DNA of 64,000 nucleotides from Rhodococcus zopfii NBRC 100606 = JCM 9919 (lineage in GTDB: Bacteria > Actinomycetota > Actinomycetes > Mycobacteriales > Mycobacteriaceae). The position numbers and the translations under genes are program-made. The notes below the pieces were generated by a model. That model was not told where the DNA came from. It worked only from the letters and a program-made list of their open reading frames with translations, and made no database searches. Position 1 is the stretch's first letter. Each line of letters opens with the position of its first letter. Shown piece by piece: positions 28,075-37,086 of this stretch. Location: positions 62,001 through 126,000 of the forward strand of contig NZ_BCXI01000010.1 in NCBI RefSeq assembly GCF_001895025.1, in the 5' to 3' direction.

Positions 28075-28563
28075 TCACCATGTCACGGTGAGCGATTCGC
28101 CGACCGGGAGCGCATGCCACCGGTCGGCGTAGTCGTCGAAGCACCCCACGATCTTCTCGATGACGGGTGGAATCGCATTGCGGGTGACGTACGCGGGCAA
28201 GGATTCCGCGAACCCGCGCCGGACTTCCCACACCGGAACGGCGATACCCGCCAACTCCTCCGATCGGGCCATGTCCATCGTCGCCCGCTCGGAGGACGTG
28301 GCGCCCTTCGACTTCCGGCGGCGGGCGGCCTTCGCTCGTTCGGCGGGATCTGCCGGCCAGAACAGTCCGTTGTCGCCCGCCGCGAGCTGCCCGAACACTC
28401 CGAAGTCGATGCCGGCCTCCCGCTCGACGAGCAGGTGCACCAGATCGTGCGGCAGATGCGGATGGCCGCCGGGCCCGTTGCGCGGAGCCAGCGTGGCACC
28501 GGTCTCGCGGCGCACAGCGATGTCATAGCTCGTGCCGGGACCCTTGGTGAACACAACCTGCAT
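28075..28563 (-). CDS. Conserved actinobacterial hypothetical protein
   Basis: A 162-aa soluble protein starting MQVVFTKGPGTSYDIAV. It contains LPHDLVHLLVEREAG, a histidine arrangement also seen in related actinobacterial hypotheticals, then FWPADPAERAKAARRR and a C-terminal WHALPVGESLTVTW block. I know proteins with this layout only as uncharacterised. The two histidines could bind metal, but the spacing (HDLVH) is not a standard HExxH. It is convergent with fadE, four bases apart. Confidence 0.6.
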   Translation of the reverse strand: MQVVFTKGPGTSYDIAVRRETGATLAPRNGPGGHPHLPHDLVHLLVEREAGIDFGVFGQLAAGDNGLFWPADPAERAKAARRRKSKGATSSERATMDMARSEELAGIAVPVWEVRRGFAESLPAYVTRNAIPPVIEKIVGCFDDYADRWHALPVGESLTVTW

Positions 28564-28645
28564 GCTCGTACGGTAGCCGCCGCGCCGACCCGTGTGCATC
28601 CGGTTTTCCGTCACCGGTGCCGAGTCGGCTTCGGGTGGGGGTCGG

Positions 28646-29131
28646 TCAGGCGGACGCCCGATCGGCCAGCAACGTCAGGGCGTGCCGCACCGTCTGCGCC
28701 AGCACATCTTCGGGATCTCCGTCGAAATGCCGCTCCTCGGAACGGGTGCCGTCCGGTCCGGTCGTCGCGAAGCACACCGTCCCCGGCGGACGCCCGTCCT
28801 GCGGTTCGGGACCACCCGCTCCGGTGACGGCGACGACGAGATCGGCGCCCAGCAGCCGCGCCGTGCTCTCGGCCATCGTCCGCGCGGCCGCCTCGCACAC
28901 CACCGGACCCTCGGGCACTTCCAGCAGACCGTGTTTGACGGACCACGAGTACGCGACGATCCCGCCCCGGAACCACTCCGAGCTTTTCGGCCCGGCGCCG
29001 AGCCGCGCCGCGATCGACCCCGATGTCAGCGACTCCGCGCACGCCACGGTGTAGCCGCGGGCGGCCGTGAGCTCGGCGAGCCGTTCGATCAGTTCGTCGG
29101 ACCGGCGCGTGCCGTCGGCCACGTCACTCAT
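28646..29131 (-). CDS. CinA-family nicotinamide-nucleotide amidohydrolase
   Basis: A 161-aa protein equal to the C-terminal CinA domain, which deamidates NMN to nicotinate mononucleotide in the pyridine-nucleotide cycle. It shows VACAESLTSGSIAARL, GGIVAYSWSVKHGLL and VAVTGAGGPEPQDGRPPGTV with the catalytic Ser-Thr and Lys-region residues of the family. It lacks the N-terminal molybdopterin-like domain of full CinA. Its ATG overlaps the stop of the RibD-like gene (ATGA). Confidence 0.88.
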   Translation of the reverse strand: MSDVADGTRRSDELIERLAELTAARGYTVACAESLTSGSIAARLGAGPKSSEWFRGGIVAYSWSVKHGLLEVPEGPVVCEAAARTMAESTARLLGADLVVAVTGAGGPEPQDGRPPGTVCFATTGPDGTRSEERHFDGDPEDVLAQTVRHALTLLADRASA

Positions 29132-29901
29132 TCGAGTTTCCTTTCCCCGTTGCCGGACCGGACCCACCGGCCCAGCAGCGTTCCGTCGTCGTCGGCCAGC
29201 AGGTGCTCGCGTCGCATCGACGTCGGCGCCGACACCGGGGCGGTCGCGATGCGGCCCGCCGAACCGGCCGCCAGCATCGGCGCGAGCGTCAGGCACAGTT
29301 CGTCGACGGACCCGTCCGCGATCAGGGTGCCGAACAATCTCGGGCCGCCCTCGCACAGCACCCGCCGCCAGCCCGCGCCGTCGAGCGCCGCGACGAGGGT
29401 GGCGCCGTCGATCTCGTGGTCGGCGACGACCTGCACGTCCGCACCGGCATCGGTCAACGCGCGGCGCTTCGAATCGGGCACCCGGGCGCTGGTGAACACC
29501 ACCGGCGGCACGAACGTGTCGGTGAACAGGCGCATCTGCGGGTCGAGGTCGCCGGACGCGGTGACCACCACGATCGGCGCGATCTCGGGCAGGCCCGCCG
29601 CTGCCCGACGCTCGCGCAGGGCCGGACTCGTCCGCGCGCCCCCGTAGTTCTCGCCGCGAGCCGTGCCCGCACCGACGACGATGACCTCGGCAAGCTCGCG
29701 CAGCATCCCGAAGACCTTCTTGTCGGCGGGGGTACCGAGACCGCCGGACCTACCGTCCACAGCCACGGCACCGTCGAGCGACGACACGAAGTTGACGCGG
29801 ACCCACGGCCTGTCCGGCTCGGGGGGATAGGAGTACAGGGCACGCAGTCCGGCGTCGTCCAGTATCCGACTGGGATCGATCGGGTCGTCGAGGCGGCGCA
29901 T
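29128..29901 (-). CDS. RibD C-terminal-domain reductase (Rv2671-like)
   Basis: NADPH-dependent reductase of 257 aa with the pyrimidine-reductase fold of RibD but no deaminase domain. Blocks: WVRVNFVSSLDGAVAVDG, LRELAEVIVVGAGTARGENYGG, VLCEGGPRLFGTLI and DELCLTLAPMLAAG. It resembles M. tuberculosis Rv2671, which can act as a backup dihydrofolate reductase, so a folate or flavin step is possible. It is co-translated with the CinA-domain gene. Confidence 0.85.
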   Translation of the reverse strand: MRRLDDPIDPSRILDDAGLRALYSYPPEPDRPWVRVNFVSSLDGAVAVDGRSGGLGTPADKKVFGMLRELAEVIVVGAGTARGENYGGARTSPALRERRAAAGLPEIAPIVVVTASGDLDPQMRLFTDTFVPPVVFTSARVPDSKRRALTDAGADVQVVADHEIDGATLVAALDGAGWRRVLCEGGPRLFGTLIADGSVDELCLTLAPMLAAGSAGRIATAPVSAPTSMRREHLLADDDGTLLGRWVRSGNGERKLE

Positions 29902-30003
29902 CCTTCGATCAGATCACGGGTATCCGCGGTGCCGCCAGCGATCCGCTGTGACGATCGCCGGGAAGGATGACCGGCCACCGAGCGGATGTCCGGAGGACCG
30001 GTC

Positions 30004-30510
30004 TCACGGGTCGTGACCGGCGTCCAGATCGCGCACGTCGCGGAACGTCACGAGGTCGGTGAGGTCGCCGCGGAGCTCCCCGCGATCCGGTGCGAGCAGG
30101 AAACCGACATGGTCGCCCAGATCGAATCGGCCGAGGATCTCACCGGTGAACCACGCCGCCGCGTCGTCCAGAATCGGAAGCCCGTGCGGTCCCTCGGTCC
30201 AGTGGCAGCGTGCGAACTTGTCGACTTCGTCGCCGGTCCGCTCGCCGAACAGCCTGGCAAGCGACAGGTGTCGCCGGTCGAGGACGTGCACGGCGAGATG
30301 GTCGGCTGCGGTAGCCACCCGGAACGTGCGGTTCTTGTCGGACAGGCCCACCAGGAACCGCGGCGGATCGATCGCCGACTGGGTGGCAAAACCGACCAGG
30401 CAGCCACTGCGCTCGTTCACCGCGCGCGTGGTCACCACGAACATCGGATAGTCGAGCCGGTCCACGATCGAGGAGAACCCGTCGCTCGAGCCGCTGATGG
30501 CATCGGACAC
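30004..30510 (-). CDS. Flavin reductase-like FMN-binding protein
   Basis: A 168-aa protein of the flavin-reductase/HpaC fold, with YPMFVVTTRA, CLVGFATQSAIDPPRFLVGLSDKNRT and HVLDRRHLSLARLFGERTGDEVDKF, the usual signatures. It would reduce FMN/FAD with NAD(P)H or act as an FMN-bound oxidoreductase; the partner oxygenase is not obvious. The GTG at 30510 has a TACGAT box six bases upstream and no ribosome-binding site, so the mRNA is probably leaderless. Confidence 0.8.
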   Translation of the reverse strand: MSDAISGSSDGFSSIVDRLDYPMFVVTTRAVNERSGCLVGFATQSAIDPPRFLVGLSDKNRTFRVATAADHLAVHVLDRRHLSLARLFGERTGDEVDKFARCHWTEGPHGLPILDDAAAWFTGEILGRFDLGDHVGFLLAPDRGELRGDLTDLVTFRDVRDLDAGHDP

Positions 30511-30516
30511 GGCCGC

Positions 30517-30522
30517 ATCGTA
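30517..30522 (-). promoter_or_regulatory. -10 box of leaderless flavin reductase gene
   Basis: On the minus strand TACGAT is followed by six bases (GCGGCC) and then the GTG start, the leaderless spacing. Confidence 0.6.
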
Positions 30523-30595
30523 CGTCGAATCGACGCCGTGCGCACCGGAGCCGGGGGCGTTTGGTGGGACGCCGAGCGCGGGTACCCGTGCTGCC

Positions 30596-31660
30596 ATGAC
30601 GGTCGACGAAGGTTCGGGACGCACCGGTGGGACGGTTGCGCCCGACGATCCCCGCAAACCTGACTCACCGACGGATCTGACGAAGCCGTCGTGGAAATAC
30701 GTGCTTCGCAGGACCGTTCGCGAATTCGGGCGCGACCAGTGCACGGATTTGGCCGCCGCACTGACCTACTACGCGGTGCTGTCGCTCTTTCCCGCGCTGC
30801 TCGTGGTGGTGTCGCTGCTCGGTGTGGTCGGCCAGGGACGCTCCACCGTCGACGGGGTGCTGCAGATGGTCGAGGAGCTGGGGCCCGCTTCGGCGGTGGA
30901 TACCCTCCGTGGCCCCGTCGAGCAGCTCGTGAACGCTCCGTCGGCCGGACTCGCGTTGATCGTCGGTGTGCTCGGCGCGCTGTGGACCGCGTCGGGCTAC
31001 GTCGGGGCGTTCGGGCGCGCGATGAACCGGATCTACGAGATCGACGAGGGCCGGCCGGTGTGGAAACTGCGGCCGCTGATGCTGCTCGTCACGGCGTTGG
31101 CGCTCGTCGCCGCCGGCGCGACCGCTGCGATGCTCGTGATCAGCGGCCCGGTCGCGCGTGCCCTCGGCGATGCCGTCGGGCTCGGCGATACCGCGGTCAC
31201 CGTGTGGAACATCGCGAAATGGCCGGTGATGCTGCTGCTCGTCGTGGTGATCGTGGCGGTGCTCTACTACGTGACACCCAATGTGGCCCAACCGAAGTTC
31301 CGGTGGCTCAGCCTCGGATCGCTCATCGCGATCGGAACGTGGGTCGCCGCCTCGGTGATCTTCGCCTTCTACGTCACGAATTTCGGCAGCTACGACCGCA
31401 CGTACGGATCGCTCGCCGGCGCAGTGATCTTCCTGCTCTGGCTGTGGATCACGAACCTGGCGTTGCTGTTCGGGGCCGAGTTCGACGCGGAACTCGAGCG
31501 GGGCCGCCAGCTGCAGGCCGGGATCGCCGCCGAGGAGTCGCTGCAGCTGCCCGAACGCGACACCCGGGTGAGCGAGAAGAACGACGCGAAACTGCAGGAA
31601 CTCGTCGACTACGGTCGACGATTGCGTGCCGGCGCGGACGACGACACGGACAGGGCCTGA
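30596..31660 (+). CDS. YihY/BrkB-family membrane protein
   Basis: A 354-aa integral membrane protein of the YihY/virulence factor BrkB family, with six hydrophobic segments between residues 55 and 300. Signatures: LAAALTYYAVLSLFPALL in helix 1, GALWTASGYVGAFGRAMNRIY, and YGSLAGAVIFLLWLWITNLALLFGAEFDAEL near the end. The family is sometimes called ribonuclease BN, wrongly. Its transport role is unproven. The N-terminus is hydrophilic, the C-terminus charged. ATG 30596 gives MTVDEGSG. Confidence 0.88.
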   Translation: MTVDEGSGRTGGTVAPDDPRKPDSPTDLTKPSWKYVLRRTVREFGRDQCTDLAAALTYYAVLSLFPALLVVVSLLGVVGQGRSTVDGVLQMVEELGPASAVDTLRGPVEQLVNAPSAGLALIVGVLGALWTASGYVGAFGRAMNRIYEIDEGRPVWKLRPLMLLVTALALVAAGATAAMLVISGPVARALGDAVGLGDTAVTVWNIAKWPVMLLLVVVIVAVLYYVTPNVAQPKFRWLSLGSLIAIGTWVAASVIFAFYVTNFGSYDRTYGSLAGAVIFLLWLWITNLALLFGAEFDAELERGRQLQAGIAAEESLQLPERDTRVSEKNDAKLQELVDYGRRLRAGADDDTDRA

Positions 31661-31662
31661 CC

Positions 31663-31696
31663 GCCACCCGCTGCCACGATCGTCGCAGCGGGTGGC
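31663..31696. terminator. Bidirectional terminator between BrkB and acyl-CoA synthetase genes
   Basis: Perfect 12-bp stem GCCACCCGCTGC / GCAGCGGGTGGC with a 10-nt loop, between convergent genes. Confidence 0.85.
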
Positions 31697-31717
31697 TGGG
31701 CGCCGAGCCGATCCGAA

Positions 31718-33610
31718 TCAGCCGCCGAGTTGCCGTTCCAGTGCCTCGAGCACCGCCGGATCCTCGATGGTCGAGGGCACCGTGTACTGCTCGTGATCGG
31801 CGATCTGGCGCATCGTCTTCCGCAGGATCTTGCCGGACCGGGTCTTCGGCAGCGCCTGCACCACCGTCACGTCGCGGAAGGTCGCGACGGCGCCGATCTG
31901 TTCGCGGACCATCGCGACCAGTTCCTTCCGGAGCGACTCCGGGTCGATGTCGGCGCCGGCCTTGAGGACGACGTAGCCGCTGGGCCGCTGGCCCTTGAGT
32001 TCGTCGCGGATCCCGATGACCGCGCATTCGGCGACCGCCGGGTGCGACGCCACGACCGCTTCCATACTTCCCGTCGAAAGGCGATGTCCGGCAACGTTGA
32101 TGACGTCGTCGGAGCGGCCGAGGACGAACACGTACCCGTCCTCGTCGATATATCCGGAATCACCGGTGAGGTAGTAGCCGGGGAACGTGTCCAGGTATGA
32201 CCGGCGGTAACGGTCCTCGTCGCGCCACAGACCGGCGAGGGTGCCGGGCGGCAACGGCAGCGCGATGACGATGTTGCCCTCGGCCCCGGCCTCGACGGGT
32301 TTTCCTTCGGCATCGACGATTTCGACTCGGTATCCCGGAACCCGGACGGTGGGGGAGCCCGCCTTGAGCGGCATCGGTTCGAGTCCCCGCAGATTCGCCG
32401 CGATCGCCCAGCCGGTCTCGGTCTGCCACCAGTGGTCGACGACGGGACGGTCCAGGATCGCGGTCGCCCATTCGTAGGTGTCCGGGTCGAGGCGCTCACC
32501 GGCCGCGAACAATGTCCGCAGCGACGAGATGTCGTACTTCTTCAACTCCTCGGCATCCGGGTCGGCCTTGCGGACGGCACGGATCGCGGTAGGCGCGGTG
32601 AACAGGGCGCGCACACCGTGTTCGGAGATGACCCGCCAGAACGCACCCGCATCGGGAGTGCCCACCGGCTTGCCCTCGTACATCACGGTCGTCGCGCCGA
32701 CGAGCAGCGGTCCGTACACGATGTACGAGTGGCCGACGACCCAGCCGACGTCGGAGGCCGTCCACCACACGTCACCGGCGGAGATGTCATAGATGTTGCG
32801 CATCGACCAGGTCAGCGCGACCGCGTGGCCGCCGTTGTCGCGCACCACGCCCTTCGGCTTCCCGGTGGTCCCCGAGGTGTACAGGATGTACAGCGGGTCG
32901 GTGGCCGCGACCGTGACCGGATCGGCCGGGGTGGCGTCGGAAACCAGTTCGTCCCAGTCGAACCACGCCGCCGACGACGTCTTGTACTCGGCGGCCGAGC
33001 CCGGGACGGACTCACGGTCCTTGACGATCACGGTGTGCGGCGGGGTCTGCGACAACCCGATGGCCTGTTCCACCATCGGCAGATATTCGACGGTACGGCC
33101 GGGTTCGAGACCGCCGGACGCGGTCACCAGCAAGGCCGGCTGCGCGTCGTCGATGCGGGTGGCGAGTTCCTTCGCGGCGAACCCGCCGAACACCACCGAG
33201 TGCACGGCGCCGATGCGGGCGCACGCGAGCATCGCGATGGCCGCTTCCGGGATCATCGGCATGTAGACGATGACACGGTCACCGGCGACGATGCCCTGGT
33301 CGCGGAGCACCCCGGCGAACGCGGCGACCTCGTCGAGCAGCTCGGAATAGGTGTAGGTGCGCTTGGCCGGGACCATCGCCGAATCCCAGATCAGCGCGGT
33401 GCGGTCGCCGTGACCCGCCTGCACGTGCCGGTCGAGGGCGTTGACGCTCGTGTTGAGCGTGCCGTCCGGGAACCAGCGGAAGTTGGGCGCGTCGGAACCG
33501 TCGAGAGCCCGGGTCGGCGTCTGCACCCAGTCCACTGCGCGTGCGGCATCGAGCCAGAATGCCTCCGGGTCCTCCACACTCTGCCGGAACGCCTCCGCGT
33601 ACGAGCTCAT
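31718..33610 (-). CDS. Propionyl/acetyl-CoA synthetase (AMP-forming)
   Basis: ANL-superfamily ligase of 630 aa, activating a short-chain acid with ATP and CoA. It carries the ACAS N-terminal domain (SYAEAFRQSVEDPEAFWLDAA region), the P-loop YTSGTTGKPKG, the WWQTETGWAI A5 motif, and the C-terminal lysine in PKTRSGKILRK. Length and the VDWVQTPTRALD opening are closer to propionyl-CoA synthetase (PrpE) than to Acs. The ATG at 33610 has a GGAAGGA site upstream. Acetylation of the C-terminal Lys is a known control in the family. Confidence 0.88.
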   Translation of the reverse strand: MSSYAEAFRQSVEDPEAFWLDAARAVDWVQTPTRALDGSDAPNFRWFPDGTLNTSVNALDRHVQAGHGDRTALIWDSAMVPAKRTYTYSELLDEVAAFAGVLRDQGIVAGDRVIVYMPMIPEAAIAMLACARIGAVHSVVFGGFAAKELATRIDDAQPALLVTASGGLEPGRTVEYLPMVEQAIGLSQTPPHTVIVKDRESVPGSAAEYKTSSAAWFDWDELVSDATPADPVTVAATDPLYILYTSGTTGKPKGVVRDNGGHAVALTWSMRNIYDISAGDVWWTASDVGWVVGHSYIVYGPLLVGATTVMYEGKPVGTPDAGAFWRVISEHGVRALFTAPTAIRAVRKADPDAEELKKYDISSLRTLFAAGERLDPDTYEWATAILDRPVVDHWWQTETGWAIAANLRGLEPMPLKAGSPTVRVPGYRVEIVDAEGKPVEAGAEGNIVIALPLPPGTLAGLWRDEDRYRRSYLDTFPGYYLTGDSGYIDEDGYVFVLGRSDDVINVAGHRLSTGSMEAVVASHPAVAECAVIGIRDELKGQRPSGYVVLKAGADIDPESLRKELVAMVREQIGAVATFRDVTVVQALPKTRSGKILRKTMRQIADHEQYTVPSTIEDPAVLEALERQLGG

Positions 33611-33751
33611 CGATTCGTGTCCTTCCTCCGCACTGCACTGTGACGCCGAACACCCTATGTGACCGGACGGTGCCGTGGGTGTGACCGGTGGTCCCGCGCG
33701 GGTGCGGTGCGCCGGACGGTGCGGATCGGGCGACGAGCGGGTGGCGGGCGG

Positions 33752-33757
33752 TAGCGT
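33752..33757 (+). promoter_or_regulatory. -10 box of leaderless GPP34 gene
   Basis: TAGCGT followed by six bases and then ATG 33764; no Shine-Dalgarno sequence. Confidence 0.6.
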
Positions 33758-33763
33758 GGATCC

Positions 33764-34438
33764 ATGACGCTGCTCGCCGAGGACCTGTTGCTGGTGCTGC
33801 TGGACGACGAGTCGGGCAAGGCGATCGTCGACGGGAGTCAACTGCCGCGCGTGCTGGCCGGTGCGGTGCTGCTCGAACTGGCGCTGGCCGGAACCGTCAC
33901 GCCCGCCCTCGAGGGCGCCGTCGTCCGGAAGGGCCGGCTCGTGGTGCGCCCGGACCCGGCGCCGGCGGATCCGGTGCTCGCCGACGCCACTCGCAGGCTC
34001 GCCGACGCGAAACCGATGAAACCGGCATCGGCGATCGAGAAGCTCGCCAAGGGTCTGCAGGACACGCTGCTCGAGCGGATCGCCGACCGCGGCTGGGTGC
34101 GCGAGGACCGCGGCCGGATCCTGGGGCTGTTCCCGACACGCCGCTGGCCCGCGGTCGACGAGAGCCACGAACGGAACGTGCGTGCCGAACTGCGGGCCGC
34201 GCTGGTCGACGGCCTCACGCCGTCACCGCGGACCGCGGCGCTGGTCTCGATGCTTTCGGCCGTCTCCGCGGCGCCGAAGATCTTCCCGGACGCGGACAAG
34301 CGCGCCGTGAAGAGGCGTGCCGAGGAGATCGCCGAAGGGGAGTGGGCGGGGGCTGCGGTTCGTCGGGCGGTCGAGGCGGTCAACGCCGCGATGATCGCCG
34401 CGGTCACCGCCGGTGCCGTCGCTGCCTCGAGCGGGTGA
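33764..34438 (+). CDS. GPP34 (GOLPH3/Vps74-like) family protein
   Basis: A 224-aa mostly helical protein of the GPP34 family, homologous to the eukaryotic Golgi phosphoprotein that binds phosphatidylinositol-4-phosphate. The opening LLAEDLLLVLLDDESGK, the GRL(V)V strand and the MLSAVSAAPKIFPD region are typical. Actinobacterial members are uncharacterised; a peripheral membrane role is possible. It is probably leaderless and monocistronic. Confidence 0.85.
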   Translation: MTLLAEDLLLVLLDDESGKAIVDGSQLPRVLAGAVLLELALAGTVTPALEGAVVRKGRLVVRPDPAPADPVLADATRRLADAKPMKPASAIEKLAKGLQDTLLERIADRGWVREDRGRILGLFPTRRWPAVDESHERNVRAELRAALVDGLTPSPRTAALVSMLSAVSAAPKIFPDADKRAVKRRAEEIAEGEWAGAAVRRAVEAVNAAMIAAVTAGAVAASSG

Positions 34439-34468
34439 GCGAGGTCCCGCACCCGGGATCCACCGGAT

Positions 34469-35974
34469 TCAGTCGGGCAACCCCAGTCTGCGGTAGCGCT
34501 CGAGCCGCCGCGCGTACCTGGTGTCGGCGGATTCGCGTGCCAGACCGCCGAGTTCCACTGCGACCGCCGCGCCGACCCGCTTCACGAACTCGGTGGGTTC
34601 CTCTGCAGCGTCCGGGAATTCGGGAATCACACCGTCGACGATGCCGTGGCGCAACAGGTCCCGCGAGCGGATCCCTTGTGCGGCGGCCATCTGCGGTGCA
34701 TGGGTTGTGTCGCGGTGCACGATCGCGCTCGCGCCCTCCGGCGGCAGCGGCGCGAGCCAGCCGTTCTGCGCGCACAGCACGCGGTCGGCGGGCAGCAGTG
34801 CCAGCGCACCTCCGCCGGTGCCCTGACCGAGCAGCACCGACACCGTCGGAGTCGGCAGCGTCACCAGATCGGCGATGCACCGGGCGATCTCCGGTGCGAG
34901 GCCCTTCTCCTCGGCCTCTCGCGACAGTGAAGCGCCGAGGGTGTCGATGACCAGCACCAGCGGCAGCCGCAGCTCGTCCGCGAGCCGCATCGCGCGACGC
35001 GCCTCGCGCAGCGCGCCCGGCCCCATCGTCAGCGCGGCGGACTGGCCGCTTCGGTCCTGGCCGAACAGCACGCACGACACGCCCCGGAACCGGGCGAGCG
35101 AAAGCAGCACCGTCTTGTCGGTCTCGCCCTGACCGGTACCGGACAGCGGTACCTGAGCGGACGCGGCGTGCCGCAGCAACTGCCGGATTCCGGGTCGTTC
35201 GGGTCGGCGGGACAGGATCACCGACTGCCACGCGGGCACATCCGGCACCTCGTCGATATCGGTGACGGCCTGTTCGGCGCCTTCGTCCGGGCTGCTCGGC
35301 TCGACCAGTACCCGCAGTGTGCGATGCACGAGCCGCCGCACCGTTTCGAGCGGTGCCACCCCGTCGATCACGCCCTTGGCGGACAGGTTCTCAGCGGTCT
35401 GCACGCCTTTCGGGAACTCCTCGTGGTACAGCGCCTGGTAGACGCGCGGGCCGAGGAACCCGACGAGCGCGCCGGGCTCGGCGGCGGTGATGTGACCGAG
35501 CGAACCCCATGACGCGAAGACGCCGCCGGTCGTGGGATTGCGTAGGTACACCAGATATCCGAGGTGCGCGGCCTTGTGAGCGGCGACCGCTGCGGCGATC
35601 TTCACCATCTGCACGAACGCGAGCGTGCCCTCCTGCATGCGGGTGCCGCCGGAGGTGGGGGACGCGAGCAGGGGAACCCCTTCGGTGGTGGCCCGTTCGA
35701 TCGCCGACACGATGCGTTCGCTCGCGGCGACCCCGATGGACCCGGCCAGGAAGGCGAATTCGCACGCGATGATCGCGATGGGACGGCCGTGCACCGTGCC
35801 TGCACCGGTGATCACCGATTCGTCGACGCCGGAACGCTCGGCCGCACGATCGAGCTCGGCGCGGTACGTCGCGTCGGCGCCGACATCGACGGGGGTTGTG
35901 TCCCAGGAGACGAAACTGCCCTCGTCGAGGACGCTGTCGATGAACTCCCGTGCGGAGATCCTGCTGCCGGCCAC
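34469..35974 (-). CDS. accD3: Acetyl-CoA carboxylase carboxyltransferase AccD3-like
   Basis: Carboxyltransferase subunit of 501 aa with two crotonase-fold halves (about 40-240 and 260-490), resembling fused AccD and AccA; the zinc finger of E. coli AccD is absent. Blocks: SPTSGGTRMQEGTLAFVQM, NPTTGGVFASWGSLGH and LGQGTGGGALALLPADRVL. Rv0904c AccD3 is the counterpart, next to prrA in M. tuberculosis but 9 kb away here. GTG 35974 has GGAGG four bases upstream; GTG 35998 in frame lacks a ribosome-binding site. Confidence 0.85.
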   Translation of the reverse strand: MAGSRISAREFIDSVLDEGSFVSWDTTPVDVGADATYRAELDRAAERSGVDESVITGAGTVHGRPIAIIACEFAFLAGSIGVAASERIVSAIERATTEGVPLLASPTSGGTRMQEGTLAFVQMVKIAAAVAAHKAAHLGYLVYLRNPTTGGVFASWGSLGHITAAEPGALVGFLGPRVYQALYHEEFPKGVQTAENLSAKGVIDGVAPLETVRRLVHRTLRVLVEPSSPDEGAEQAVTDIDEVPDVPAWQSVILSRRPERPGIRQLLRHAASAQVPLSGTGQGETDKTVLLSLARFRGVSCVLFGQDRSGQSAALTMGPGALREARRAMRLADELRLPLVLVIDTLGASLSREAEEKGLAPEIARCIADLVTLPTPTVSVLLGQGTGGGALALLPADRVLCAQNGWLAPLPPEGASAIVHRDTTHAPQMAAAQGIRSRDLLRHGIVDGVIPEFPDAAEEPTEFVKRVGAAVAVELGGLARESADTRYARRLERYRRLGLPD

Positions 35975-36185
35975 GTCGCCTCCACCTGTCGTCGTCACTT
36001 TTGCGTCAAGCTATACCGGAGGGTCGCCCGGTGCCCGGCCCGACCCACCGGATGCCGACGCATCTCGCGGCCGCCCGACCCGGACCCGTACTGTGGAGTA
36101 CAGAAACTCGAGTCGTGCCGCGTGGACCCGTCGCAACACAGCTCACCGAGGCGTACGGGGCGCAACACAGAATGGACGCAGTCGA

Positions 36186-36977
36186 GTGCGGGACACTGCC
36201 GGTCGAGGGATCCAAGCCTTCATCTCCGAGGTCATCCAACGTGGAGGCCGCGCCGAGCGGCTCGATCACCTGCCGCGCAACCCGGTCGAGGTCTGGGGTG
36301 CCGACGGGGACAGCCGCATCGTCCGGGTTCGCACCAAGATCGACGGGGACTGGCAGGCCCGGCGGCAGGATGCCCTGCCCGACACCGACGACACCGGCTC
36401 GCAGTTCTGGGTATTCGTCGACCTGGGAACCGACCCGACGGGATACTTCGTGCTGCCCTCCGACGAGGTCGCGGCGGGCATCGCCGACGAGGTCGACCTC
36501 TGGATGGCGGATGCCCCCGGCCGGACGCATACCGGCAGCCACGCCATCCCCCTCAGCAGCGTCGTCCACGGCAGGGACTGCTGGGACCTGCTCGGTCTGA
36601 CGCCCGCCAAGGACACCACCCGCTACACCGACGACGACGCGGCCGAAGCCGAGGCCGAGCGGCGCGCCCGCAACCGTGCGCGGAAGGCAAGCGTCGGCGC
36701 GGCGCGCAAGCCGGCCGAACCCGAGGCCGTCGAGGACCTGCGGCTGCCGGTGATCGCCGACCGGCACGGCTACCGCGTCAAGGGGCGGTTCGACCCGGAC
36801 ACCGGCGCCCTCGAGATCACGGCCGGTCCGATGGAAGGCCGACGATTCCCCGACGCGACGACCGCCGCGAGCGCCGTCGCCAGCTACATCAGCGGCGACA
36901 CCGAAACCTGTGACGGCGGCACGTTCTGGCGGCTCGACCGGCCGGATTCGACGCCGCTGGGGACGTACCGCGGCTGA
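36186..36977 (+). CDS. Unknown protein with PD-(D/E)XK-like and RAMA-like parts
   Basis: About 263 aa. The N-terminal half (VEVWGADGDSRIVRVRTKIDGDWQ, then FWVFVDLGTDPTGYFVLP) resembles small endonuclease-fold domains that read ...V(K/R)TK..GDWQ, but the expected catalytic D/E and K are not all evident. After a charged linker (about 150-180) comes a C-terminal domain (YRVKGRFDPDTGALEITAGPMEGRRF...GTFWRLD) like RAMA domains of restriction-modification proteins. A DNA-related role is inferred. The start is GTG 36186 with a weak site; the N-terminus is uncertain. It stands alone between accD3 and yeiH. Confidence 0.55.
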   Translation: MRDTAGRGIQAFISEVIQRGGRAERLDHLPRNPVEVWGADGDSRIVRVRTKIDGDWQARRQDALPDTDDTGSQFWVFVDLGTDPTGYFVLPSDEVAAGIADEVDLWMADAPGRTHTGSHAIPLSSVVHGRDCWDLLGLTPAKDTTRYTDDDAAEAEAERRARNRARKASVGAARKPAEPEAVEDLRLPVIADRHGYRVKGRFDPDTGALEITAGPMEGRRFPDATTAASAVASYISGDTETCDGGTFWRLDRPDSTPLGTYRG

Positions 36978-37086
36978 CGGAGGCTTGTGTCGTTGTCGCC
37001 GGAGCCTCGACCCCGGGATGGCGCCGACGACTGTCCTTTGCGCCGACCTGTGCCGGACACCGGTACCGGCCCGGGCCGGTGCGCAA

